DNA from: an uncultured Eubacteriales bacterium
GTDB lineage: Bacteria; Bacillota; Clostridia; Peptostreptococcales; Anaerovoracaceae
NCBI GenBank assembly: GCA_902765035.1
Contig: CACWYF010000083.1
Location: 1-5,976 of the forward strand
DNA length: 5,976 nt
Direction of reading: 5' to 3'
This document shows, piece by piece, positions 1 to 5,011 of the stretch. Numbering within the stretch: the stretch's first letter is position 1; each line of letters begins with the position of its first letter. The notes beneath the pieces were generated by a model. That model did not search any database and had not been told where the DNA came from. It saw only the letters and a program-made list of their open reading frames with translations. The position numbers were made by a program, and so were the translations under genes.

Positions 1-503
1 CGTTTCTTCTTAGGTGCCTGCTTCTTTTCGGTCTTGTCTTCAGGTTTCTTTTCAGGCTTTTCCTGCTTTTCTTCCGGCTTGCCGGTTGCTGGCTCTTCCT
101 GTTTTTCAGCAGCAGGCTTTTCAGTCTCAGCCCTTTCCGGTTCATCTTCCGGTTCCGGATCTGGTGAAACATATTCAGTTGCAGCCTCTTCGCCTGACAC
201 CCTGGTCCTGTAACCGAGATAGTCCTCTTTGTTGATAGCCGCGATCATCATAAGGTTGGTTCCGATCGGGTTCGTGAGAACTATGATGATAAAAATCAGT
301 AATATCTTGACCGAAAGAAGCCCGCCATGAACAGCGACCATCATTCCCGCAAGTATGAGGAATGCTCCGAGAGTGTCTCCCACGCCCTGAGCATGCAGCC
401 TTGTGAAGAAATCAGGCAGCGCTGCTATGCCTATAAGCGATGCAAGCATGAACAGCAGCCCCAGTATTATGAGAACGGCTGTAATGATCATAGTTACTGT
501 CAT
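1..503 (-). CDS. mnhG: Na+/H+ antiporter subunit G (MnhG/MrpG), partial, with long charged C-terminal tail
   Basis: This is a small membrane subunit of the Mrp/Mnh multisubunit cation/proton antiporter. The ATG at 503-501 overlaps the mnhF stop (ATGA) and is preceded by AGGAGG at 518-513, nine bases away, so the start is firm. The 167 visible residues have three hydrophobic stretches at about 5-29, 45-60 and 62-90. The family signature DFFTRLHAQGVGDTLG lies at 31-46, and TNPIGTN at 77-83. The usual family domain ends near residue 100. Here the protein continues as a low-complexity tail: residues 104-167 contain 21 Asp/Glu, 14 Lys/Arg and 10 Pro, with imperfect repeats such as KQEEP and KQEKPEKKPED. 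No stop is reached before the window edge, so the tail's full length and any further domain are unknown. Family assignment is secure; the role of the tail is not known. Confidence 0.92.
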   Translation of the reverse strand, partial: MTVTMIITAVLIILGLLFMLASLIGIAALPDFFTRLHAQGVGDTLGAFLILAGMMVAVHGGLLSVKILLIFIIIVLTNPIGTNLMMIAAINKEDYLGYRTRVSGEEAATEYVSPDPEPEDEPERAETEKPAAEKQEEPATGKPEEKQEKPEKKPEDKTEKKQAPKKK

Positions 504-766
504 TTTTTCCGCCCTCCTATATACTTCGCAAGAATGACTGATGTTACGAATCCGAGGATCGAATAGCTGAGTGCTATGTCTATGAACATGTCCTCCCTGC
601 CGCCTGCAAATCCTACAACAAGAATAAGCAGCACGATAACAGTGTTCATCGCGAAAACGTAGTTGAGCTTGTCAAGCAGCGCTTTCTTTCTGAACATCAG
701 GACTACCATTGCTGCAAGTATCAATATGAGTGCCGCAAGCACGTACTGCCAGAAGTTAGTCATCAT
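500..766 (-). CDS. mnhF: Na+/H+ antiporter subunit F (MnhF/MrpF)
   Basis: This 88-residue integral membrane protein is the F subunit of the Mrp/Mnh antiporter, a small structural subunit of the membrane complex. Three hydrophobic segments are visible at about 5-24, 38-56 and 60-82. The last carries the conserved family stretch FIDIALSYSILGFV (61-74) followed by LAKY. Length and topology match the family. The start ATG (766-764) overlaps the mnhE stop in an ATGA arrangement. A perfect AGGAGG at 780-775 lies eight bases upstream. A second ATG follows immediately and would be three bases further from the ribosome binding site, so the first is preferred. Its own stop overlaps the start of mnhG. 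The nested overlaps imply translational coupling of E, F and G and a fixed stoichiometry. Confidence 0.94.
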   Translation of the reverse strand: MMTNFWQYVLAALILILAAMVVLMFRKKALLDKLNYVFAMNTVIVLLILVVGFAGGREDMFIDIALSYSILGFVTSVILAKYIGGRKK

Positions 767-1380
767 ATGCCCTTCCTCCTGACTTTATACCGTTTGCGCA
801 CAAGTTCCGGTCTCTTCTGCTGCACTTCAGGCTTTACTTCTTTTTCATCGACCGGTGTGAACTCGATCGTTTCGCCGTACAGCCATGCGACCTTGGCCTG
901 CATGGACCCGTCGAGAAGGCCTTCACGGAGCTCACGGGTAAGAGCATGCACAGAGAAAATACCGTCATCTGTAATATCGATAGTGATAGTTCCCGGGGTC
1001 AGCGTTATGGAATTGGCCAGCATGGATAATGCTGCAGGATCATCATAGTCTGCCCTGAACCAGGCGATCGAAGGATCCACTTTGCTTCTGTCAAACAGCG
1101 AGATGCGGGCAACATAAATGGCCGACTTGGCGATCTGCACAAGCAGCCATGCAAAATACCCTATGAATCTGAAAATGTTGACTCCGAGAAGATAGTATGT
1201 TCTGTCTGTCTTTGCGCCGCGCATCGTAAGCGTTCTGAGACATACAGATGCGATCAGCATACTTGAAACAGCGCCGAGTATGAGGAATTTAGGTTCCGTT
1301 TTTTCTGACATAACAAACCACAGTACCATCATAAGCACTGCAGTTCCTGTCCAGTTCAATACGGGATGATTATTCCGCAC
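763..1380 (-). CDS. mnhE: Na+/H+ antiporter subunit E (MnhE/MrpE)
   Basis: This is the E subunit of the Mrp/Mnh cation/proton antiporter, first gene of the visible operon. The 205-residue protein has hydrophobic segments at about 8-24, 30-48 and 62-90. A cytoplasmic domain follows with the family hallmark SITLTPGTITID (124-135) and HALT (145-148). The start is GTG at 1380-1378, chosen because AGAGGGG (1396-1390) sits nine bases upstream; the next in-frame ATG (residue 17) would remove half of the first membrane segment. The last 16 residues are strongly basic (KRPELVRKRYKVRRKG), beyond the core domain. The order E-F-G at the head of the operon suggests that the large subunits (B, C, D or A type) lie beyond the left edge; that is inference. 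Na+ or K+ specificity cannot be read from these subunits. Confidence 0.94.
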   Translation of the reverse strand: MRNNHPVLNWTGTAVLMMVLWFVMSEKTEPKFLILGAVSSMLIASVCLRTLTMRGAKTDRTYYLLGVNIFRFIGYFAWLLVQIAKSAIYVARISLFDRSKVDPSIAWFRADYDDPAALSMLANSITLTPGTITIDITDDGIFSVHALTRELREGLLDGSMQAKVAWLYGETIEFTPVDEKEVKPEVQQKRPELVRKRYKVRRKGI

Positions 1381-1417
1381 TACTCGCTTCCCCTCTGTTA
1401 ACCTAAAGAATATACAT

Positions 1418-1423
1418 AGTATA
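1418..1423 (-). promoter_or_regulatory. Possible -10 element for the mnh operon
   Basis: TATACT on the minus strand lies 37 bases upstream of the mnhE GTG, placing transcription start near 1411 and leaving a short leader that carries the ribosome binding site. No good -35 hexamer is visible at 16-18 bases. The element sits inside a small inverted repeat (ATAGT at 1416-1420, ACTAT at 1425-1429) that could be an operator. Position is plausible; the match is weak. Confidence 0.3.
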
Positions 1424-1512
1424 CACTATCACAGTCGGTTCTATCTACAGCAAAAAGCGGACATTTATACGTACATTACAGGCTCCTGATAAATCAAAAA
1501 CTATCGTCTCAT

Positions 1513-1526
1513 CTGTTTACAAACAG
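1513..1526. repeat. Inverted repeat over the -35 of the radical SAM promoter
   Basis: CTGTTT-AC-AAACAG is a perfect dyad with 6-bp arms and a 2-bp centre. It covers the -35 hexamer and overlaps the left half of the putative LexA box. It could be an independent operator or a by-product of the overlapping elements. Confidence 0.3.
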
Positions 1527-1544
1527 TTGTTCGAATGTTATAAT
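1516..1544 (+). promoter_or_regulatory. Sigma-A-like promoter of the radical SAM-lexA unit
   Basis: TTTACA (1516-1521), a spacer of exactly 17 bases and a perfect TATAAT (1539-1544) preceded by TG at 1536-1537 (extended -10) form a strong housekeeping promoter. Transcription should begin near 1551, giving a leader of about 79 bases before the ATG at 1630. The spacer contains the putative LexA box, so the promoter is well placed for repression. Confidence 0.75.
1520..1533 (+). promoter_or_regulatory. Putative LexA operator (SOS box)
   Basis: The 14-mer CAAACAGTTGTTCG reads CGAACAACTGTTTG on the other strand. The known Gram-positive LexA site is CGAAC-N4-GTTCG, with GTTYG tolerated. One half-site is perfect and the other differs at one base. 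It overlaps the end of the -35 and lies in the -35/-10 spacer, where bound LexA would block RNA polymerase. lexA is the second gene downstream, which fits the usual autoregulation. Identification is by consensus only. Confidence 0.6.
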
Positions 1545-1557
1545 GGTTTCACCTATA

Positions 1558-1574
1558 ATACGGCGTTGCCGTAT
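1558..1574. repeat. Inverted repeat at the start of the radical SAM leader
   Basis: ATACGGC-GTT-GCCGTAT is a perfect 7-bp dyad with a 3-base centre, beginning about seven bases after the predicted transcription start. It could be a protein-binding site or an RNA hairpin at the 5' end of the message. It has no T run, so it is not a terminator. Confidence 0.45.
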
Positions 1575-1594
1575 GTAATTACACACACTATCAG

Positions 1595-1608
1595 GGTGCT
1601 GCAGCACC
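1595..1608. repeat. Perfect 14-bp palindrome in the radical SAM leader
   Basis: GGTGCTGCAGCACC is fully self-complementary and ends ten bases before the GGGGAG ribosome binding site at 1618-1623. As RNA it would form a 5-bp stem with a TGCA loop that leaves the ribosome binding site free. Function unknown. Confidence 0.4.
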
Positions 1609-1629
1609 GGCAATATCGGGGAGTAATTG

Positions 1630-2460
1630 ATGAAAAAGGATTTTCCTAAGATTGGTCCAACAGTGACCATGTTTGTTCCTTACGACTGCAACAATGCATG
1701 TCCGTTCTGCGTTAACAAGAAAGAGTATCGGGACACTTCTTCTTTCGACCTTAACAGGTGTTTCCAGGCACTTGATCTCATGGACAGGATATTTCCGCAC
1801 AATGACGTAGTACTTACAGGCGGAGAGCCTCTCGCAGAGCTTGGTGCACTTCAGAATATTCTTGACCACATAGCAGATGGTCACCATATCTATATCAACA
1901 CCACCATGCCTGTCGGCGAAGGCCAGACCATCCAGGATGTTGCTGATATTCTCAACAAGTATGCTGACAGGATCAGCTGCATCAATGTGTCAAGACACCT
2001 CAAGCACTATGTCAAGGAATGTCCGGATGAGATATTCGACCTTTTCAAGTTCAGAACAAGGATCAACTGTGTAGTATTTGAAGATGCCAAGGATCTTGAG
2101 ACGAAAGAAAAGCTCATAAAATTCCTTGACAGATTCCAGGGTCATGAAATTCAGCTCAGGGCCAATTACTCATATCTCACACTTGAGAATGTATTCGATA
2201 CAGAGAACGACAACCTGTTCAAGCTTATATCTGAGATCTGCGAATACAAGTACCCTCTTGAGAAGGAACGCTTCAGAACCGGCTACGTTTTTGAAAGAAA
2301 CGGCAGCAAGATCACCTATCATAAGACTCTTCCGTTTGCCAAGGTAGACGGCGTCGTAGGCGATATCATCATCCGTCAGACAGGACGCATCTATGATGAC
2401 TGGAACGAATACGGACATGAGCTGAACATAAACGATCTTGTAACACATCCATATAAATAA
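1630..2460 (+). CDS. Radical SAM protein of unknown function (single [4Fe-4S], no SPASM domain)
   Basis: This 276-residue cytosolic protein has the radical SAM core. The cluster motif CNNACPFC (C20, C24, C27, spacing CX3CX2C) follows a first strand (TVTMFVPY), and the SAM-binding GGEP motif is at 64-67. Later strands ISCINVSRH (115-123) and EIQLRANYS (173-181) fit the rest of the partial barrel. The other cysteines (44, 117, 131, 147, 204) are scattered and the last 72 residues have none, so no SPASM or twitch auxiliary cluster is expected. The overall look is MoaA/NifB-like, but the substrate is not recognisable. It lacks resemblance to spore photoproduct lyase beyond the core motif. ATG 1630 is preferred over the adjacent TTG at 1627 because GGGGAG (1618-1623) is six bases from the ATG but only three from the TTG. 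lexA follows 84 bases later, apparently on the same transcript, and the promoter holds a putative LexA box. DNA-damage-linked expression is therefore inferred, not shown. Confidence 0.88.
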   Translation: MKKDFPKIGPTVTMFVPYDCNNACPFCVNKKEYRDTSSFDLNRCFQALDLMDRIFPHNDVVLTGGEPLAELGALQNILDHIADGHHIYINTTMPVGEGQTIQDVADILNKYADRISCINVSRHLKHYVKECPDEIFDLFKFRTRINCVVFEDAKDLETKEKLIKFLDRFQGHEIQLRANYSYLTLENVFDTENDNLFKLISEICEYKYPLEKERFRTGYVFERNGSKITYHKTLPFAKVDGVVGDIIIRQTGRIYDDWNEYGHELNINDLVTHPYK

Positions 2461-2544
2461 TAAACACACTATTACATTGCAAATTGTAAATCTGCCCTTC
2501 CGGGATGAGGACAGTAGAGTTCAGAAATGAGGAGATGATTCATA

Positions 2545-3186
2545 ATGAAAAAGAGCGAACAGCGTCAGCAGGATATCCTGAACTTCATGAAGAAGACTAT
2601 CGCTGCCAAGGGCTACTCTCCTACTGTCAGAGAAATATGTCAGGCGCTCAGTATCAAGTCGACGTCAACAGTACACAGCGATATCAAGGCTCTTGAGGGT
2701 AAAGGCCTTGTAAAGAAGGATCCTTCCAAGCCGCGTACTGTACTTCCTGTCGATATGATGCCTGCAGCCGGTTCAAAAACGACAGAGGATGATATCAACA
2801 CTGTCTCACTGCCTGTAATCGGACAGGTAGCTGCAGGTGAACCTATCCTTGCTGAGCAGAATATAGTAGACCAGTTCCCTATGCCTGCAAGATTCGTAGG
2901 CCCGGGCAACAACTTTATACTCACCGTTCACGGCGACAGCATGGTCAACGTCGGCATCAATGACGGAGACTATCTCATCGTTCAGGAATCGCATGAAGCT
3001 AACAACGGAGAGATCGTTGTAGCACTTGTCAATGACGGATATGAATCCGGCGCAACAGTGAAGAGATTCTATAAGGAATCTGATCACATCAGACTTCAGC
3101 CTGAGAATGATTTCATGGACCCTATCATTGCCAAGGACGTTACCGTAGTCGGAAAAGTCAAAGGAGTTTTCAGATATCTGAATTAA
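2545..3186 (+). CDS. lexA: SOS repressor LexA
   Basis: This is the transcriptional repressor of the SOS DNA-damage response; it cleaves itself when stimulated by RecA filaments. The 213-residue protein has the N-terminal winged helix (about 1-68), including GYSPTVREICQALSIKSTST, the recognition-helix region, and then a linker. The C-terminal S24 peptidase domain begins near 88. The scissile Ala97-Gly98 bond lies in QVAAGEP, nucleophile Ser132 in HGDSM, and general-base Lys173 in ATVKRFYK. All catalytic elements are intact and the length is typical. The ATG is preceded by GAGGAG (2529-2534), ten bases away. No convincing promoter is seen in the 84-base gap after the radical SAM gene; TTACA (2472-2476) and TGTAA (2485-2489) form a small inverted repeat there. 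Co-transcription from the LexA-box promoter near 1530 would give autoregulation. No yneA-type or other SOS gene is adjacent. Confidence 0.97.
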   Translation: MKKSEQRQQDILNFMKKTIAAKGYSPTVREICQALSIKSTSTVHSDIKALEGKGLVKKDPSKPRTVLPVDMMPAAGSKTTEDDINTVSLPVIGQVAAGEPILAEQNIVDQFPMPARFVGPGNNFILTVHGDSMVNVGINDGDYLIVQESHEANNGEIVVALVNDGYESGATVKRFYKESDHIRLQPENDFMDPIIAKDVTVVGKVKGVFRYLN

Positions 3187-3190
3187 ACCC

Positions 3191-3219
3191 TTGATAAAAG
3201 GCTTCACCATAAGTATTAT
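3191..3219 (+). promoter_or_regulatory. Promoter of the putative small RNA
   Basis: TTGATA (3191-3196), a 17-base spacer and TATTAT (3214-3219) each differ from the sigma-A consensus by one base. The -35 begins four bases after the lexA stop. The predicted start near 3226 falls just before a stable hairpin and not before any reading frame, which is why I link it to a non-coding transcript. Confidence 0.6.
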
Positions 3220-3225
3220 TATGCC

Positions 3226-3355
3226 ATAACATCGTGTGACCAAATATTTCACACGGTGATATATATGCGGGCATTTGCGGATCCGCTTCGATTCCCTCCT
3301 TTCTTTTTACCTTGTTGAATCGAGTTCTACGGACCGGCATCAGCCCGCTTTTTTT
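3226..3355 (+). ncRNA. Putative small regulatory RNA with anti-Shine-Dalgarno loop
   Basis: This predicted transcript of about 130 nt lies between lexA and proC. Stem 1 pairs 3230-3239 with 3249-3258 (10 bp, one G-U, 9-base loop). Stem 2 is a long rod. Its closing stem is GCGGGC (3267-3272) with GCCCGC (3343-3348). Its middle stem is 3278-3285 with 3330-3336 (7 bp, A3281 bulged). Its upper stem is 3287-3294 with 3317-3324 (8 bp including one G-U). The 22-base apical loop (3295-3316) is pyrimidine-rich and begins CCTCCTTTCT. Seven Ts follow the closing stem. A promoter, ordered stems and an intrinsic terminator in the right order support a stand-alone RNA. I do not recognise it as 6S, SRP, tmRNA, RNase P RNA, a T-box or a known riboswitch. 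A loop complementary to ribosome binding sites suggests a trans-acting antisense regulator, by analogy with the C-rich loops of RsaE/RoxS-type RNAs. Alternatively it is just an elaborate lexA 3' end. Confidence 0.5.
3267..3355 (+). terminator. Rho-independent terminator with elongated hairpin
   Basis: GCGGGC (3267-3272) pairs with GCCCGC (3343-3348), directly followed by seven Ts (3349-3355). Two further stems stack inside the hairpin. It would end both lexA read-through and the proposed small RNA. The hairpin is far longer than an ordinary terminator, which suggests the body has its own role. Confidence 0.65.
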
Positions 3356-3410
3356 GTGTCATTCTGCAGTACGTTTTCCTTCAGGAACCTGCATTTTCTT
3401 ATGATTTTGC

Positions 3411-3438
3411 TTGACTTCTCATTCAAAGAATATACAAT
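3411..3438 (+). promoter_or_regulatory. proC: Promoter of proC
   Basis: TTGACT (3411-3416) and TACAAT (3433-3438) are separated by 16 bases. An overlapping TATAAT at 3438-3443 is a better hexamer but lies 21 bases from this -35. Transcription would start near 3445-3450, giving a leader of about 80 bases. It lies downstream of the terminator ending at 3355, so proC is transcribed separately from lexA. Confidence 0.55.
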
Positions 3439-3448
3439 ATAATTGCAA

Positions 3449-3464
3449 CGCAGTTTAGACTGCG
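3449..3464. repeat. Inverted repeat at the proC transcription start
   Basis: CGCAGT-TTAG-ACTGCG is a perfect 6-bp dyad with a 4-base centre, at about +1 to +18 of the predicted proC transcript. It could be an operator or a 5' stabilising hairpin. No T run follows, so it is not an attenuator, and no T-box consensus is present. Confidence 0.35.
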
Positions 3465-3527
3465 GTTCAATAATTGATAACCATTTTACAGATTCATAAA
3501 GGATATAGGAATTACGGAGGTACAATA

Positions 3528-4328
3528 ATGAAAATCGGATTTCTCGGTGCCGGCGCAATGGGCGGAGCCATCCTCTCCGGCGCACTCGAAACAGGTGTTG
3601 TAAAGGCTGAAGATGTATACGTATATGATCTTAATGATCAGATCAAGGAAAAATATAAGGCTCTCGGATGCAACATCGTAAGCGACAATGTTGAGCTCGG
3701 TAATTCTTCAGATATACTCGTCTGCTCTCTCAAGCCACAGTATGCTCAGGGCGGACTCAAGCAGCTCGGAAACACTCTTGACGGAAAGGCTATGATCTCC
3801 ATCATGGCAGGTGTCACTACTGATACTCTCCGTCAGTGGACTGAGGGAAATTTCAGACTTCTCAGACTCATGCCTAACACCCCTGCTCTTGTAGGCGCAG
3901 GAGCTTTTGCACTTGACTCCAACACAGACCTTACAGACGAGGAAAAGAAATTCGCAGAGAAGCTCTTCTCTTCCATCGGTATCGTAGAATGGATGCCTGA
4001 ACCTCTTATCGACACAGCATGCGGACTCTCCGGAGCCGGCCCTGCTTACATCTACCTGGTAATCGAGGCTCTCGCTGACGGCGGAGTTATGAAAGGTCTC
4101 CCAAGAGCTACAGCAATGAAGCTCGCAGCTCAGACTGTATATGGCGCAGCAAAGATGGTTCTTGAGACAGGAAAGCATCCAGGCGAGCTCAAGGATATGG
4201 TATGCTCCCCTGGCGGAAACACCATCGTAGGCGTAAACACACTCGAGCAGCACGGTGTCCGCGGAGCTTTCATCGATACAGTCGGCAAAGCAACAGAAAG
4301 AGCTCAGGAGCTTGGCAAGACAAAGTAA
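3528..4328 (+). CDS. proC: Pyrroline-5-carboxylate reductase
   Basis: This cytosolic enzyme catalyses the last step of proline synthesis, NAD(P)H-dependent reduction of 1-pyrroline-5-carboxylate to L-proline. The 266-residue length is typical. The N-terminal Rossmann fold shows the dinucleotide motif GFLGAGAMGGA (4-14). The conserved LRLMPNTPA (112-120) follows. The C-terminal dimerisation and active-site domain carries LSGAGPAYIYLVIEAL (167-182) and the family signature around PGGNTIVGVNTLEQHGVRGA (228-247). The frame is open upstream to an ATG at 3474, but ATG 3528 is chosen because GGAGGT (3516-3521) lies six bases before it and MKIGFLGAG is the normal N-terminus. No proA or proB is nearby, so the gene is a single-gene unit with its own promoter and a strong terminator. 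Confidence 0.97.
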   Translation: MKIGFLGAGAMGGAILSGALETGVVKAEDVYVYDLNDQIKEKYKALGCNIVSDNVELGNSSDILVCSLKPQYAQGGLKQLGNTLDGKAMISIMAGVTTDTLRQWTEGNFRLLRLMPNTPALVGAGAFALDSNTDLTDEEKKFAEKLFSSIGIVEWMPEPLIDTACGLSGAGPAYIYLVIEALADGGVMKGLPRATAMKLAAQTVYGAAKMVLETGKHPGELKDMVCSPGGNTIVGVNTLEQHGVRGAFIDTVGKATERAQELGKTK

Positions 4329-4370
4329 CGGATCGCTGATCAGACTTCATATAACCTTCCAATAATCTAT

Positions 4371-4408
4371 AAAAAGAAACCTCTGCTTAACGGCAGAGAT
4401 TTCTTTTT
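4371..4408. terminator. Bidirectional rho-independent terminator
   Basis: CTCTGC (4381-4386) pairs with GCAGAG (4393-4398) around a 6-base loop. Flanking AAAAAGAAA (4371-4379) pairs with TTTCTTTTT (4400-4408) after a single mismatch. The T-rich 3' side exists on both strands, so it can end proC on the plus strand and the convergent membrane protein gene on the minus strand. Nothing else is seen in the rest of 4329-4475. Confidence 0.87.
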
Positions 4409-4475
4409 ATCTGAACTTTTATGATCAGCATCTTATTATATGGTTCAATACAGCATTTACATTATTACTCAAAGT

Positions 4476-4931
4476 CTAGAACAGAGCTCCTGCCCCATAT
4501 GTCAGTGTAGTCACGATTATTCCGGCAACAATGACACCTACGGTTATTGCGGGCATGGCTCTCTTTAGCCTCATATTCATCATTGCAGCTACAAGTGCTC
4601 CGGTCCACGCACCTGTGCCCGGAAGCGGGATAGCAACAAGTAACATAAGGCCGAAGAACTCATATTTCTCAACCAGTTCCTTATTCTTGTCCGCTTTGGC
4701 CTCAAGCTTTCTGACCATTCTGTCCAGGCCTTCACTCTTGGTACGCAGCCATTCAAAGACCTTACGTGTAAAAACGACAAGGAATGGTATAGGCGCAAGG
4801 TTTCCGAGTACCGCAAGAATGAAAGCTTCAGGCACGCTGAGTCCTGCGATAACACCGTAAGGTATCGCTCCTCTCAGCTCTATTACAGGCACCATGGCCA
4901 TGAGAAATGTAATGATTCTTGCTTTCAGCAT
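4476..4931 (-). CDS. Small multidrug export family membrane protein (COG2426-type)
   Basis: This 151-residue integral membrane protein has the hallmarks of the 'putative small multi-drug export protein' family (PF06695). VIELRGAIPYG is at 16-26 and AIPLPGTGAWTGALVA at 100-115. Hydrophobic segments lie at about 5-16, 33-54, 93-118 and 127-146. A charged, probably cytoplasmic, helical stretch rich in Lys and Glu lies at 61-90. The paired re-entrant-like PG motifs recall the DedA/SNARE-associated superfamily; transport of drugs is only the family label and has little direct support. The ATG at 4931-4929 has a weak GAAAGAG (4947-4941) nine bases upstream, and no alternative in-frame start is visible. 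A TATAAT on the same strand at 4974-4969 suggests its own promoter. It converges with proC on a shared terminator. Confidence 0.9.
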   Translation of the reverse strand: MLKARIITFLMAMVPVIELRGAIPYGVIAGLSVPEAFILAVLGNLAPIPFLVVFTRKVFEWLRTKSEGLDRMVRKLEAKADKNKELVEKYEFFGLMLLVAIPLPGTGAWTGALVAAMMNMRLKRAMPAITVGVIVAGIIVTTLTYGAGALF

Positions 4932-4968
4932 TAATGTTATCTCTTTCTTTACTGTATTTTATGTCAGT

Positions 4969-4974
4969 ATTATA
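4969..4974 (-). promoter_or_regulatory. Possible -10 element of the small export protein gene
   Basis: A perfect TATAAT on the minus strand lies 37 bases upstream of the ATG at 4931, within the 80-base gap after the aminopeptidase gene. The hexamer 17 bases upstream (AGGTCA) is a poor -35; TTGAAG is present but 21 bases away. No terminator is evident after the aminopeptidase gene, so read-through from it is equally possible. Confidence 0.4.
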
Positions 4975-5011
4975 CAGGGCTTCCCTTAACCTGACCTTCA
5001 ATTCTCCCGGT

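Noticed and set aside
327..566. Plus-strand frame of 79 codons over mnhG and mnhF
   Set aside because: It is antisense to two genes with clear family motifs and start/stop overlaps, and its product has no recognisable features.
1627..1629. TTG as start of the radical SAM gene
   Set aside because: It is only three bases from the ribosome binding site, while the immediately following ATG has a normal six-base spacing.
3155..3275. A minus-strand frame of about 34 codons starting with ATG at 3275, preceded by AGGAGGG
   Set aside because: The AGGAGGG is about 20 bases from the ATG, too far for translation. The frame runs through the stem-loops and into lexA antisense and has no recognisable protein character.
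3316..3327. TGAATCGAGTTC as a second LexA box
   Set aside because: Only the GTTC half matches; the other half-site is wrong at most positions. The sequence is better explained as one arm of the small RNA stem.
3474..3527. Eighteen-residue N-terminal extension of ProC from an ATG at 3474
   Set aside because: It has no ribosome binding site, overlaps the leader, and lies before the normal MKIGFLGAG N-terminus that has an excellent GGAGGT.
3356..3527. T-box or riboswitch controlling proC
   Set aside because: No T-box consensus such as AGGGTGGNACCGCG is present, and no terminator/antiterminator pair lies between the promoter at 3411 and the start codon.
3708..4253. Long open frames opposite proC, lexA and the aminopeptidase
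   Set aside because: They are antisense shadows of well-identified genes. They lack ribosome binding sites and domain signatures and are Cys/Ser-rich as expected from reverse-frame translation.
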